Notes: generated by a model not told the origin, from the sequence alone. Numbered from the stretch's first letter, positions 25,794 through 35,433 are shown. The stretch is DNA of 50,895 bases from Paenibacillus paridis (GCF_006345825.1 NZ_VCIX01000038.1:1-50895); one strand, 5' to 3'. Made by a program: numbers and translations.

Positions 25794-26375
25794 GTGAAGA
25801 GAGCTTCAAACAGCGAATTAGAAGGAACGCCGGCCACGCAGGAGCAAATCAGAGGCAAAATTATCGATGCGATTGCCCAGACGATGGATCTGTACGGGGC
25901 GAACTATTCCTTCGGACAGCTTTACGGGATTATGTTTTTCGAGGACAAGCCGATGACGCTCGAAGATATGAAGCAGCATATGAATATGAGCAAAAGCAAT
26001 ATGAGCTATGCCGTTCGCTCCCTCACGGATTCCAAAATGATCATGAAACTGGATGAAAAGCAGGAGCGCAAGGACTTATACGTAGCGGAAACGAACTTTT
26101 TCCAGGCGTTCCAGAACTTTTTCGCTACCAAGCTGCAGCGCGAAATCGATGTGATGTTAGGTACGATTAATGAGGTAATACCGCCGTTGTCGGAAATGAT
26201 ATTGGCGGCGGAAACGCCGGAGGACGAGCGTCAGCTCGGTTTGAAGGATTTGCACAAGCTCCGCCATGGCGTGGAGTATTACAGCTGGCTTCAGCAATTC
26301 GTCGATGGTCTGCGGAACGGGGAGTTTTTCCAGCAAAGCAGCGACAAGTCAGGCAGCAAGCCGCCCAGCGGATAG
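25794..26375 (+). CDS. GbsR/MarR-type winged-helix regulator
   Basis: 193 aa if started at GTG 25794 (GGTGA five bases upstream); ATG 25779 is an alternative. The region DAIAQTMDLYGANYSFGQLY, then MTLEDMKQHMNMSKSNMSYAVRSL, follows GbsR (choline/glycine-betaine repressor family): a helix, then the recognition helix around residues 60-80. The C-terminal half is a helical dimerisation region. Divergent from the ABC operon, with a palindrome between them, so it most likely regulates that operon. Its ligand is unknown. Confidence 0.85.
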   Translation: MKRASNSELEGTPATQEQIRGKIIDAIAQTMDLYGANYSFGQLYGIMFFEDKPMTLEDMKQHMNMSKSNMSYAVRSLTDSKMIMKLDEKQERKDLYVAETNFFQAFQNFFATKLQREIDVMLGTINEVIPPLSEMILAAETPEDERQLGLKDLHKLRHGVEYYSWLQQFVDGLRNGEFFQQSSDKSGSKPPSG

Positions 26376-26408
26376 TGTTATCGGGTTCCGTTTAGATTAG
26401 TGAACGAC

Positions 26409-26461
26409 AAAAAAAAGCAGAGCAAGGCTCAAGGGTACTCCCCCTGAAGCTCGCTCCGCTT
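26409..26461 (-). terminator. Terminator in the gbsR-yheC interval
   Basis: Minus strand AGCGGAGC pairs imperfectly with GCTCTGCT, with an inner stem, followed by eight Ts. It lies about 150 bp past the minus-strand YheC/D gene. An additional stem, TTCAGACCTGA (26515) with TCAGGTCTGAA (26545), lies nearer the gene. Confidence 0.7.
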
Positions 26462-26614
26462 AGCAAAAAACGTGCATTTATTTTATTCTAATCCGTATGG
26501 CAAGCTACTCTTCATTCAGACCTGAGCGTTCACCATTTTCGCATTCAGGTCTGAACGTCTAGCTGTTCCGCCATCCCTCTTGCCTGCTGCCCATACAATC
26601 CTCGAACCTTGCCC

Positions 26615-27286
26615 TTATTGAGGCCTCGTATTTACCTCGAATATCCAAATCTTCCCGCTCTTATCTATGCCATAGTCAAAGCCCAGTTGGCCGATCCCCG
26701 GGTACTTTGCTTCCAATACGCCCGTGGAAAGTACAGTAAGTTCCCTCATCTTGCCTTTCTTCTCCGCTACCGCTCCAGAGGACAAGGAGCGGCTAATGCC
26801 TTGCGCGGCCGTTACGAGAGTGCCGCCGCGGCATAAATTCGTTACAAACAGCCCTTTTTTGGCAATCCGGCCTACGATCGCTCGGTATTTCCAGCCATTT
26901 TCCGTTTTCACGTATTTGACGCGGTAATCAATCGGCTTGCCATCGACCGTTGCCAAATGGATGCCTTTTTGAATCAGATAAGCGCGGCCTTTGCGTTTTT
27001 TATTAAGCGCAGCTACTAATGCTCCAAAACTAGCAAAACGTTTTGTCTGCGCGTAATAAGTATAGGCATAACCTCCTTCATTACGGGTAACCTTGATGAC
27101 ACCGTGACCGCCAGCGCCAACCACCGGCTTGACAACGACCATTTGATGCGTATCCAGCATGCTTCTGAGATGATTCGCCGTAAATCGTTTTGTGGGAGGA
27201 ATATGCGGCGCGATGCTAGGATGCGAAAGTAAAATCGCAGTTTTGGCCCATTTGCTAGCCAGCTGCCTTCCTTGCTGTTCACCCAA
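26615..27286 (-). CDS. YheC/YheD-family ATP-grasp protein
   Basis: 223 aa starting at TTG 27286 (AGGGG 10 nt upstream). ATP-grasp features: MVVVKPVVGAGGHGVIKVTR (nucleotide-binding loop), AYLIQKGIHLATVDGKPIDY, and the metal-binding end QLGFDYGIDKSGKIWIFEVN. YheC and YheD of Bacillus are endospore coat-associated proteins of this fold. The protein stops right after EVNTRPQ, so it lacks the C-terminal extension of longer members; this length is plausible for a short subgroup. Monocistronic and located downstream of topB. Confidence 0.85.
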   Translation of the reverse strand: MGEQQGRQLASKWAKTAILLSHPSIAPHIPPTKRFTANHLRSMLDTHQMVVVKPVVGAGGHGVIKVTRNEGGYAYTYYAQTKRFASFGALVAALNKKRKGRAYLIQKGIHLATVDGKPIDYRVKYVKTENGWKYRAIVGRIAKKGLFVTNLCRGGTLVTAAQGISRSLSSGAVAEKKGKMRELTVLSTGVLEAKYPGIGQLGFDYGIDKSGKIWIFEVNTRPQ

Positions 27287-27493
27287 TGCAATCTATCCCC
27301 TTTCCTATCGCTTCATCCATAGCATATGACAGAGTGATAGCTGTCTCTTGGATGAATGACGGAGGCTAGAAGCCTTATTTATCAAGCCTTTTAACCGCCA
27401 CCTGGCGTTTGACAGCAACGATTTCCTCAATAGAAAAGCTAGATTCGGTCGCCGCCTCACTCCACAAAGCAATAGAAGCCTCTCTGATAGAAT

Positions 27494-27537
27494 AAAATAA
27501 AAACACCGGCTAGCCCCTAAAGCGGGACATGCCGGTG
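27494..27537 (-). terminator. Terminator of topB
   Basis: Minus strand CACCGGC, a 20-base loop with an inner CCC/GGG pair, GCCGGTG, then TTTTTATTTT, directly after the topB stop. Confidence 0.85.
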
Positions 27538-27546
27538 AACATATCA

Positions 27547-29721
27547 TTATTTCTCGGACAGCTTCTCCATCGCTGCTTTGAGCTTATCGGCCATACTGTT
27601 CGATAGCGATGTATTGTCGCTGTACTGCTCGATCAGCTTTTGGTTCTGTTTGCGGTTGACCCTACCGCCCTGCTTGTCGCCAAGCATCTCAATCACGTTG
27701 CATGGCTTGCATTGCGCAAACTTACCGGCCTTGCCGTCCTTAATCTCCATTTTCTTATGGCACTGCGGGCAGCGCATGTTGGAGAGCATCGGCTCTGCCG
27801 AACGGCGGTAGCCGCATTCGCGATCTGAGCAGACAAGCGATTTGCCGCGTTTGCCGTTAATTTCGAGCAGCGGCTTCTCGCAGTCCGGGCATTTCGAATG
27901 CGTCAGGTTATGCGGCTTATATTCCTTCGATTCCGCGATGACCTCAGACACCCATTTAGCTGCCTGCTGACGCACGTTTTTCATAAAGGCCGCCGGATCA
28001 CCCTTGCCTTTGGCAATGCGTTCCAGCTCCTGCTCCCATTTCGCGGTCAAATCCGGGCTTCTCAGCTCGTTAACGACGAGCTCAATTAATTGCTTGCCCT
28101 TGCCGGTTGGCATCAGCTTGTTTTGCGTACGAGTAATTGTATCCGTACCCAGCAGCTTCTCAATAATATCCGCTCGAGTGGCAGGCGTTCCGAGGCTATG
28201 CTTCTCCATTCGGGTCAGCAGGGTAGCCTCCGTATACCTGGCTGGCGGCAATGTACGAAGCTCGCGTACCTTCTCCTGCTTTATAGGCAGCGTTTGCCCT
28301 ACTGTTAGCGGCGGCAGCAGCTGCGCCGGCTGGCGGTCCGCTTTTCCTTGCCCGGAAGCGTTGCTCTCGCCGTCATCCTCATCCTCTTCGTCCATGCTGG
28401 AAGCATGCGAGCCGGATTGATAGATTTCCTTCCAGCCCTTCTCCTTTTCGATCTTGCCCTTCGCATATAGACGGTCTTTCCCTGCCGCGAGCACGACGCT
28501 CGTCTCATCATAACGGTAAGGGCTGTAGAACAAAGCGATAAACCGTCTGACGATCAGATCGTATAGCCTGCGCTCATCGTTTGTTAAGGCGGATAAATTA
28601 ACAAATTGCTCTGTAGGGATAATGGCATGGTGATCGGTTACTTTGCTGTCATCGACAATCCGTTTCGTAACCGGAAGCTGCATCCGGACCAGCTTTCTCG
28701 CAAGCTGGGCGTAAGGTCCAACCGCAATGCTCTCCAGACGGCCTTTTAAAGTCGGAACCATATCGCTGGACAAATATCTGGAATCAGTTCGCGGGTAAGT
28801 AACGAGCTTATGCTGCTCATAAAGCTTCTGAAGCACGTTGGAGGTTTGCTTTGCCGAGAAGCCTAGCCGTTTGTTGGCATCCCGCTGCAGCTCCGTCAAA
28901 TCATAAGCTTGCGGATGCGGCTCCTGCTTCTCCGTCGTGCGCAGCTTATCCACCTTCGCAGTCCCGCGCTTCAAACGCTCAGCAACCGCATCCGCGTCAG
29001 CCTTGCTCCAGATCCGGCCATCATGGCCCTCCTGTTCGCGCCAAACCGCGGAAAACGAACCAAAATCAAAAGATACCGTCCAATAAGGCTGCGATTGGAA
29101 CGATTGAATTTCCTGTTCCCGCTCCATAAGCATAGCAAGCGTAGGCGTCTGAACGCGGCCGGCGGCCAGTTGAGCGTTGTATTTGGTCGTTAAAGCTCTA
29201 GTTACGTTCAAGCCGATAAGCCAGTCCGCCTCTGCACGACATACCGCCGAAGCATACAGATTATTGTAGTCCTTGCCCGGCTTCAGCGTGTTGAAGCCAT
29301 CTTTGATGGCCTTATCGGTCTGGGACGAAATCCACAGCCGCTTGAAAGGCTTACGCCAGTGGACAAGCTCCATAATCCAGCGGGCAACAAGCTCGCCCTC
29401 ACGCCCAGCATCGGTAGCGATAATAAGCTCGCTAATATCCTGCCGTTTGCATAGCTGAGCTACCGTGCGAAATTGCTGCGACGTTTCCTTCATCACCTTC
29501 AGGTTCATCTTCGGCGGGAGCAAAGGCAAATCTTCCAAATTCCAGGTTTTGTATTTCGGGTCGTATTCCTCCGGCTCCGCCAAGGTAACCAAATGGCCTA
29601 GTGCCCAAGTGACCACGTACTTCGGGCCTTCCATATAGCCTTTATGCTTCTGTCCGCAGCCGAGCACACGGGCAATTTCCTTCGCCACGCTCGGCTTCTC
29701 TGCCAGTACAAGCGATTTCAT
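27547..29721 (-). CDS. topB: DNA topoisomerase III (TopB)
   Basis: 724 aa type IA topoisomerase that relaxes and decatenates DNA. Toprim motifs: VLAEKPSVAKEIARVLG at the N-terminus and DAGREGE at 104-110. The active-site Tyr309 sits in TYPRTDSRY. The C-terminal part carries two zinc-ribbon motifs (CPDCEKPLLEINGKRG with CSDREC; CPQCHKKMEIKDGKAG with CKPC), giving the longer Bacillus-type TopB. GGAG lies 11 nt before the ATG. Monocistronic with its own terminator. Confidence 0.96.
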   Translation of the reverse strand: MKSLVLAEKPSVAKEIARVLGCGQKHKGYMEGPKYVVTWALGHLVTLAEPEEYDPKYKTWNLEDLPLLPPKMNLKVMKETSQQFRTVAQLCKRQDISELIIATDAGREGELVARWIMELVHWRKPFKRLWISSQTDKAIKDGFNTLKPGKDYNNLYASAVCRAEADWLIGLNVTRALTTKYNAQLAAGRVQTPTLAMLMEREQEIQSFQSQPYWTVSFDFGSFSAVWREQEGHDGRIWSKADADAVAERLKRGTAKVDKLRTTEKQEPHPQAYDLTELQRDANKRLGFSAKQTSNVLQKLYEQHKLVTYPRTDSRYLSSDMVPTLKGRLESIAVGPYAQLARKLVRMQLPVTKRIVDDSKVTDHHAIIPTEQFVNLSALTNDERRLYDLIVRRFIALFYSPYRYDETSVVLAAGKDRLYAKGKIEKEKGWKEIYQSGSHASSMDEEDEDDGESNASGQGKADRQPAQLLPPLTVGQTLPIKQEKVRELRTLPPARYTEATLLTRMEKHSLGTPATRADIIEKLLGTDTITRTQNKLMPTGKGKQLIELVVNELRSPDLTAKWEQELERIAKGKGDPAAFMKNVRQQAAKWVSEVIAESKEYKPHNLTHSKCPDCEKPLLEINGKRGKSLVCSDRECGYRRSAEPMLSNMRCPQCHKKMEIKDGKAGKFAQCKPCNVIEMLGDKQGGRVNRKQNQKLIEQYSDNTSLSNSMADKLKAAMEKLSEK

Positions 29722-29965
29722 CCTGTTATTCGCTCCATTTCTTTTTGATGCGCTCTTTCCTTCAATAGAATGCTGGGAAAGGCATCATTCACTATGACGA
29801 AACGATACCATAGGCACGCTGGCATCGCAACGCCTTCTGCGACTTGCGGCTTTAGCCGAACAGGTCCATTCTCCCAATCTCGCAATTTTTGCTGCGGCAA
29901 CTTCCGTGTGATATAGTAAATTCAGCTTATAAGTAAGCAGATTACTAGCCAGGGAGCGTTGATGA

Positions 29966-31114
29966 ATGAAGCTGCGATTTATTGCTATTATTTTTTCCGT
30001 GTTGCTCGTATACAGCGGCATTTCCTTCTATATCGGCTGGAATGGCTGGCTGCTCTTGTCCACGGTGTTCCACTGGGAAAGCGCTGGCTGGTATACGCTC
30101 GCCGCTGCCGTCATTGCGTATTCGTATATCATTGGCCGCGCCGCCTATTCTTCGCCGCTGCGTCCCGTTGCCGAAGCATTTAAGCTGATTGGCTCCTATT
30201 GGTTTGCTGTGCTGGAATACGCAGTCCTTATTTTGCCGGTTGCCAATATCACCGCTGTGCTGCTTAAGGCAGGCGGAGCCGACAAAAGCGTCTATATCGT
30301 TGCCGTGGGCAGCATCGCTGCGCTAGCGATGGCCATCCTGCTGATTCGCGGCAGCTTTAATGCGTGGAGCCCGATCATCCGTACCTACCATGTCCAGATT
30401 CCGAAGGCTGCAGGAGACATGAAAAAGCTCCGCATTGCCATGGCGTCCGACCTGCATTTGGGAACGATCGTCGGAAACCGCCATTTGGAGCGTTTGCTGG
30501 CTAAGGTTGAGGAAATCCGCCCAGATCTCATCCTGCTGCCCGGCGACATTTTGGACGATGATATCGAACCGTTTCTCCGCAAAAACATGTCCCGCGTGCT
30601 CGGCAGGCTGAAAGCGCCGCTTGGCGTATACGCGGTAACAGGCAATCATGAATATATCGGCAAGAAGGTTCCCGAATTCATTGCTGCGATGGATGCCATC
30701 GGCATCCGCGTGCTGATGGACGAGAGCGCGCTCATCGCGGACAGCTTCTATGTCGTCGGACGCAAGGACAAAGCCTCGGGCGGCTTTGGCACAGAGCGCA
30801 GGCTGCCCATTGAAGAGCTAATCGCTCCGCTGGACCACTCGCGCCCGCTCATTATGCTCGACCACCAGCCATCCGATATCGCGAAAGCAGCGGAGAGCGG
30901 CATAGACTTGTCTGTCTCCGGGCATACCCACCGCGGCCAAATGATGCCGAATCATTTGATCACAAGGCGTTTGTTCGAATTGGATTGGGGTTACCTCAAA
31001 AAAGGCGGCCTGCACGCCATCGTCTCCTCCGGCTTCGGCACTTGGGGACCGCCTGTACGGATCGGAAGCCGTTCGGAGGTTATCCGGATCGAGGTGGAGT
31101 TCGTACCCGCGTAA
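29966..31114 (+). CDS. Membrane-anchored metallophosphoesterase (YkuE-like)
   Basis: 382 aa. ATG 29966 has GGGAG 9 nt upstream. About four N-terminal membrane helices (to about residue 130) are followed by a calcineurin-type domain: MASDLHLGTIVGN (D-x-H), LLPGDILDDDIE (GD), VTGNHEYIG (GNHE), MLDHQPSD and SGHTHRGQMMP (GHTH). All metal ligands are present. Probably faces the cytoplasm or outer side of the membrane to act on lipid-linked phosphates; the substrate is not known. No operon partners. Confidence 0.9.
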   Translation: MKLRFIAIIFSVLLVYSGISFYIGWNGWLLLSTVFHWESAGWYTLAAAVIAYSYIIGRAAYSSPLRPVAEAFKLIGSYWFAVLEYAVLILPVANITAVLLKAGGADKSVYIVAVGSIAALAMAILLIRGSFNAWSPIIRTYHVQIPKAAGDMKKLRIAMASDLHLGTIVGNRHLERLLAKVEEIRPDLILLPGDILDDDIEPFLRKNMSRVLGRLKAPLGVYAVTGNHEYIGKKVPEFIAAMDAIGIRVLMDESALIADSFYVVGRKDKASGGFGTERRLPIEELIAPLDHSRPLIMLDHQPSDIAKAAESGIDLSVSGHTHRGQMMPNHLITRRLFELDWGYLKKGGLHAIVSSGFGTWGPPVRIGSRSEVIRIEVEFVPA

Positions 31115-31143
31115 CAGGGCATGTTTCCCATGCCTATGTAAGC

Positions 31144-31166
31144 TTAGAGTGCAGCAAGCACTCTAA
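31144..31166 (+). other. Short perfect hairpin after the metallophosphoesterase gene
   Basis: TTAGAGTGC, five bases, GCACTCTAA: a perfect 9-bp stem 30 bp after the stop codon. No T run follows, so it may be a weak terminator or RNA-processing stem. Confidence 0.5.
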
Positions 31167-31198
31167 CAGCTCCATATGTGGGCTTCCCCCAACAACTA

Positions 31199-31245
31199 TA
31201 AAAAAAGCGGCAACTTTTGTACTTGATCGAGCGCCTCGTTGCCGC
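31199..31245 (-). terminator. Terminator of the 154-aa gene
   Basis: Minus strand GCGGCAAC, a loop, GTTGCCGC, then seven Ts, 30 bp past the stop codon. Confidence 0.8.
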
Positions 31246-31275
31246 CACAACCATCGCAACCGCTTCATACAAGGA

Positions 31276-31740
31276 TCAAGGGATGGGCGCAAGCGACAAG
31301 CTAATATTGCATTCATCTCTATTCCCGCCCGGCATATCTGTTCCAAAATGAGGATAAGCCTGCTTCAGAAGTTCTTGAATTTTGCTAGTTGATTTTAAGC
31401 TTAAGCGATAAATCGTCCCCGAATCCTCCGGCTTCATGAAGTTGCCAGGCTCATGCTTATCCGATATCCATAGCCAGTAGCGCTGCTTCCCCAAATCAAC
31501 CGAATAAGGCGGCACCGCGATATCCACCTTTCCCTCCTGCTTTTTTCCGAACCGGAAAGCATAGTCGAAGGTTCGAATCGAACCTCGATCCTTCCAGACA
31601 TAGCTGGAATTGGGCTCTGCCTGCTCAAAATCAATCATACGCATGACGGTTACGCGGTCCCCGCTAACCCTAAATATAAAGAACAAAACAGCGGCTGCAA
31701 CCACCGCCACAGCGATCACAATCCAAGAACTGCGCTTCAT
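31276..31740 (-). CDS. Membrane-anchored protein of unknown function
   Basis: 154 aa. A single N-terminal helix (SSWIVIAVAVVAAAVLFFIF) without a cysteine lipobox anchors a soluble domain. The rest contains MRMIDFEQAEPNSSYVWKDR and RYWLWISDKHEPGNFMKPED, with no motif I can name. AGGGGC(T) near 6-10 nt upstream supports the start. It is monocistronic between a phosphoesterase gene and an MBL-fold gene. I cannot assign a function. Confidence 0.75.
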   Translation of the reverse strand: MKRSSWIVIAVAVVAAAVLFFIFRVSGDRVTVMRMIDFEQAEPNSSYVWKDRGSIRTFDYAFRFGKKQEGKVDIAVPPYSVDLGKQRYWLWISDKHEPGNFMKPEDSGTIYRLSLKSTSKIQELLKQAYPHFGTDMPGGNRDECNISLSLAPIP

Positions 31741-31962
31741 ACAATAGCCCCTTTCTTCTTTTTTAACCTTAAAGACGGGTTTCTATGGAAGAAGGTTCCA
31801 TTCCTTATGAATGGAATATAGCTATTAATCATTTTCACTTCATAAGCCTGAAGAAGCTGCTTGCAGCAAAGGTATGATTCCATCCGTTTTGCACACGCTA
31901 TTAACCATAATTGCTGTATATCACTGCAATGTGACCTTGCTTTATTAAACATTAAATATTTA
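31741..31962. other. AT-rich intergenic stretch upstream of the MBL-fold gene
   Basis: About 220 bp with no convincing gene; the open frame on the minus strand lacks a ribosome site. It leads into a consensus promoter at 31963. Confidence 0.45.
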
Positions 31963-31991
31963 TTGACAAATAATTATTTATGTGTTATAAT
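31963..31991 (+). promoter_or_regulatory. Consensus sigma-A promoter of the MBL-fold gene
   Basis: TTGACA, exactly 17 bp, TATAAT: a perfect consensus pair. It leaves a leader of about 98 nt, within which GTTGCACCGGTGCCAAC (32051-32067) is a near-palindrome suited to a repressor. A promoter this strong normally needs active repression. Confidence 0.85.
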
Positions 31992-32095
31992 AAAATATTT
32001 TACTATTTACATAAACTATTAATGCTGTTACTATATATTTTGTCGTCGACGTTGCACCGGTGCCAACCATTCTAACCTAAAAGCGGAGGGTAATG

Positions 32096-32848
32096 ATGAA
32101 CATTTCTGAAGGAGTTCAAATGCTGCCGATTGCAGCGGTCATGATGGGACGGATGGAAACCGTTTATCCAACTTTGCTATGGGATAACGAAGCAGCCCTA
32201 TTAATCGATACAGGCTATCCGGGCCAGCTTCCGTTAATCAAAGAACAGGTCGAGAGAGCAGGCCTCTCCTTCGACAAGCTTACCCACATTATCATCACCC
32301 ATCAGGATATTGATCATATCGGCAGCTTGCCTGCCGTTTTGAAGGAGCTGCCTCATCCTGCAAAGGTGCTGGCAAGCGAGATTGAAGCTCCCTATGTTCA
32401 AGGGGACGCGCAGCCGATTAAGCTTACGCCAGAAGCGATCGAGAATGCAATTAACGCCATGCCGGAGGAGATTCCGCAAGAATGGCGGGCTTCCTTCAGA
32501 AGCGTGCTGGAAAATCCGCCAAGCGCTCCTGTCGACGTGATTGTCGCTGATGGCGAGGAACTGCCTTACTGCGGAGGAATCATCATTATCAGCACGCCTG
32601 GCCATACACCCGGCCATATTAGCCTCTACCATAAAGCCAGCAAAACCTTGATAGCGGCAGACGCGATGGTGGTCGAGAACGACCAGTTGATGGGCCCGAC
32701 GCCCCGTCACTGCATCGATCTTGACCAAGCTAGGCTGTCCCTCAAGAAATTAACGGAATATGACATCGAGACGGTGATCTGCTATCACGGCGGGCTATAT
32801 ACCGATCATGTAAATGAACGCATTTTGGAACTGGCTGCCGATCAATAG
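32096..32848 (+). CDS. MBL-fold metallo-hydrolase
   Basis: 250 aa from ATG 32096 (GGAGGG 5 nt upstream); ATG 32093 is too close to it. The zinc motif is HQDIDH (69-74, HxDxDH variant), with LIDTGYPG before it and a late STPGHTPGHISLYHKA; AADAM supplies the third-site Asp. No signal peptide. This resembles the glyoxalase II/YcbL and lactonase-like group, but the substrate is unknown. It has its own consensus promoter. Confidence 0.85.
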   Translation: MNISEGVQMLPIAAVMMGRMETVYPTLLWDNEAALLIDTGYPGQLPLIKEQVERAGLSFDKLTHIIITHQDIDHIGSLPAVLKELPHPAKVLASEIEAPYVQGDAQPIKLTPEAIENAINAMPEEIPQEWRASFRSVLENPPSAPVDVIVADGEELPYCGGIIIISTPGHTPGHISLYHKASKTLIAADAMVVENDQLMGPTPRHCIDLDQARLSLKKLTEYDIETVICYHGGLYTDHVNERILELAADQ

Positions 32849-32853
32849 GCAAT

Positions 32854-32888
32854 GGGAGCTGCCTGCGCATCCGGCGCCGTCAGCTCCC
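32854..32888 (+). terminator. Hairpin after the MBL-fold gene
   Basis: GGGAGCTG and CAGCTCCC form an 8-bp stem with a 19-base loop, followed only by TTCT. Probably a weak terminator for the converging plus and minus genes. Confidence 0.45.
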
Positions 32889-32916
32889 TTCTAACGGCTA
32901 TGCAGGGAGAGATGAA

Positions 32917-35433
32917 TCAGTATCCCCCTGCCAAGGCCGCTTTTAAAAATTGCCCCGTATAGGAAGCTTCAATAGCTGCCACCTGCTCAGGCGTTCCGGC
33001 AGCCATCAGCATCCCTCCTGCTTCACCTCCCTCCGGTCCAATATCGATCACCCAGTCTGATTCCCGAATAAGCTCTAGGCTGTGCTCGACGACAATGACC
33101 GTATTTCCGGCATCGACAAGTTTATTCAGCAAGGCCAGCAGCTTGCCCACATCGGTTGGATGAAGACCGGTTGTTGGCTCATCCAATAAGTAAAGCGTAT
33201 GCGTGTTTGATCTCTTGATCAGCTCCTTGGCGAGCTTGATCCGCTGCCCCTCGCCGCCGGACAAGGTTTTTACCGACTGTCCCCATTGCAAATAACCAAG
33301 CCCGACCTCACACAGCAGCTCAATCATGCCAGCGATCTTCTCTTTGCCCCTAAACACGGATAAGCTTTCCTGTACCGTCATGTTTAATAAATCCGAAATC
33401 GTGTAACCCTCGTAAGTCACCAGCAGCACTTCATCTTTAAACCTTTTCCCTTTGCAGCTTTTGCAGCGTATTTCCAAGTCAGGCAGAAAATTCATATCAA
33501 CCGACAATACGCCAAGCCCTTGGCAGGTCTCGCAGCGTCCTCCGGGCGTATTAAACGAGAAATGCTTGGAAGTCAGCTTGTTTTGCTTGGCCTCCGGAAG
33601 AGCGGCAAATAAGTTCCTCAGCTGAGTGAATACGTCCGTATAGGTCGCAACGTTCGATCTCTGCATTCGCCCAAGCGGCGATTGGTCCACCGTAATCCGG
33701 TTGCCAATATGCTCATAGCCCGTCATGCTGCCGCAGCCCTCAACCTGAGGCGAACCTGCCTCGCCTTTGGCTAGTAAATCAAATAGCAGCGTCGACTTCC
33801 CGGAGCCGGACACTCCCGTCACCGAAATCAGGCAGCCAAGCGGAAAGGATACGTCAATCCCCTTCAAATTACGGGCGTGCGCGTTGACTACCGTAAGTTG
33901 CTTTCCGGTGCCGCGTCTTCTCACGCGCGCGGGAGCGGGCAAGCTCTCCATGCGCAAGTAGGCGCCTGTAACGGAATGCTCGCTTAGCATCAACTGATCC
34001 AAGGTTCCTTCTCCAACTAATGTTCCACCCCATAAACCAGCACCTGGCCCGATATCGATAATATGATCGGCTGCTTTCATCACTTCGATATCATGCTCGA
34101 TGACGAGCACCGTATTTCCCATATCCCTCAGTTGCTGGAGCACGCGGAGCAAGCCCGACGTATCCCGCGGATGGAGCCCCGTCGTAGGTTCATCCAAGAT
34201 ATAGAGCACGCCCGTTAAGCCCGAGCCAAGAAGCGAAGCCAGACGGAGACGCTGCGCTTCACCGCCAGAGAGCGATACCGTTTGCCTACCCAGTGATAAA
34301 TAACCGAGACCAACGTCAATAATCCGCTCCAAACGGACGGGCATATCCGTCATGACCGGAGCGAGCAGAGCTTGCCCTTCCGGCGGCACATGCCGCTGAA
34401 GCTGCCTGCTCCATGAGAGCGCCTCTTCCAGCGACCAAGCGGACACCTCGCAAATCGTAGCTCCTGCTACAAGGGCTGTTCGGCTTGCTTGCTTCAGGCG
34501 CTGGCCCTTGCATGCCGGACAGCCCTGCTGCTTGAAATAATCGCCGTCCTTTTCCATTCCGGTTTGTTCGCCGTCCTTCTCCCTATACCGCCTCCATAGG
34601 CCCGTTACAATTCCTTCGAACTTGCCGCCGCTGACCGTCTTAGGCGGCTTGGCATCTGGGAAGTGCTTGATGAACGCTTCGCTCTCAACGCCGTAATAAA
34701 GCAAATCGCGCTGGACCTCCGAATAATCCTTCAAAGGCAGATTCAGGTCAAATTCGAATCCGTAGTGCTTGCCCGAAGCGACAAGTATGTTTGCGAAATA
34801 GTTTAGATACGATTCATAAAGGTAGGTTACTCCGCCATCCATTAAGCTAAGCTCCTGATTGAATACGGCATCGTAATCCAGCGTGGCCACATGTCCAAGG
34901 CCGCCGCAGCACTCACAAGCTCCCTCCGGCTTGTTAAAGGAAAAATGGGACATTCCGAGCTTCTCCAGTTCCGTATGACAGTTAGGGCACTTAATTGTAT
35001 GGCTCTCCTCTTCCTCCTCCGCAGTATTGATTGTCGCGCTTGAAGCCTCAAACAGCGGATGGATCGTTTGCCCACAGGATTCACATGCGCGCTCCGCCAG
35101 CCGGGAATAGACAAAACGAAGATATGTATAAATATCAGTCACGGTTCCAACCGTTGAGCGGGGATTGCGGTTAGTCACATGCTGCCCGACACTGATCGAT
35201 GGAGAGAGTCCAGCGATTGATTCCACCTTCGGCTTGCTGATCGAATCCGATACCATCCCCATGGATTCCATGTACTGCCGCTGGCACTCCCTCTGAAGCG
35301 TATCCATCGCAAGCGTTGACTTGCCAGAGCCTGATGGGCCCGTCAAAACGACCAGCTTGTATTTTGGAATGGCAAGCGAAAGGTTTTTCAAATTATTTTC
35401 CCGTGCTCCTGTAATGACGATCTGATCCTGCAT
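32917..35433 (-). CDS. uvrA2: Class II UvrA-like ABC ATPase (UvrA2)
   Basis: 838 aa, about 100 residues shorter than housekeeping UvrA. It has two ABC modules: Walker A VLTGPSGSGKSTL and a second VTGVSGSGKSTL; signatures LSGGEAQRLRLASLL and LSGGEGQRIKLAKELI. Zinc modules include CESCG, CPNCH with CECCGG, and CETCQG with CKSCKGKRF. The UvrB-binding region seen in full UvrA appears shortened. Such proteins often give drug tolerance or DNA damage protection. AAGGAGG lies 6 nt before ATG. It is divergent from a tandem-MerR regulator. Confidence 0.92.
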   Translation of the reverse strand: MQDQIVITGARENNLKNLSLAIPKYKLVVLTGPSGSGKSTLAMDTLQRECQRQYMESMGMVSDSISKPKVESIAGLSPSISVGQHVTNRNPRSTVGTVTDIYTYLRFVYSRLAERACESCGQTIHPLFEASSATINTAEEEEESHTIKCPNCHTELEKLGMSHFSFNKPEGACECCGGLGHVATLDYDAVFNQELSLMDGGVTYLYESYLNYFANILVASGKHYGFEFDLNLPLKDYSEVQRDLLYYGVESEAFIKHFPDAKPPKTVSGGKFEGIVTGLWRRYREKDGEQTGMEKDGDYFKQQGCPACKGQRLKQASRTALVAGATICEVSAWSLEEALSWSRQLQRHVPPEGQALLAPVMTDMPVRLERIIDVGLGYLSLGRQTVSLSGGEAQRLRLASLLGSGLTGVLYILDEPTTGLHPRDTSGLLRVLQQLRDMGNTVLVIEHDIEVMKAADHIIDIGPGAGLWGGTLVGEGTLDQLMLSEHSVTGAYLRMESLPAPARVRRRGTGKQLTVVNAHARNLKGIDVSFPLGCLISVTGVSGSGKSTLLFDLLAKGEAGSPQVEGCGSMTGYEHIGNRITVDQSPLGRMQRSNVATYTDVFTQLRNLFAALPEAKQNKLTSKHFSFNTPGGRCETCQGLGVLSVDMNFLPDLEIRCKSCKGKRFKDEVLLVTYEGYTISDLLNMTVQESLSVFRGKEKIAGMIELLCEVGLGYLQWGQSVKTLSGGEGQRIKLAKELIKRSNTHTLYLLDEPTTGLHPTDVGKLLALLNKLVDAGNTVIVVEHSLELIRESDWVIDIGPEGGEAGGMLMAAGTPEQVAAIEASYTGQFLKAALAGGY

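Noticed and set aside
27375..27467. 30-aa frame between the YheC/D gene and topB on the minus strand
   Set aside because: Composition is plausible, but a TTG start with a weak upstream GAGAGG at 11 nt is not enough evidence.
29718..29900. 60-aa frame ending in ATGA overlap with topB
   Set aside because: The overlap looks operon-like, but the TTG start has no spaced ribosome site and the sequence is not protein-like.
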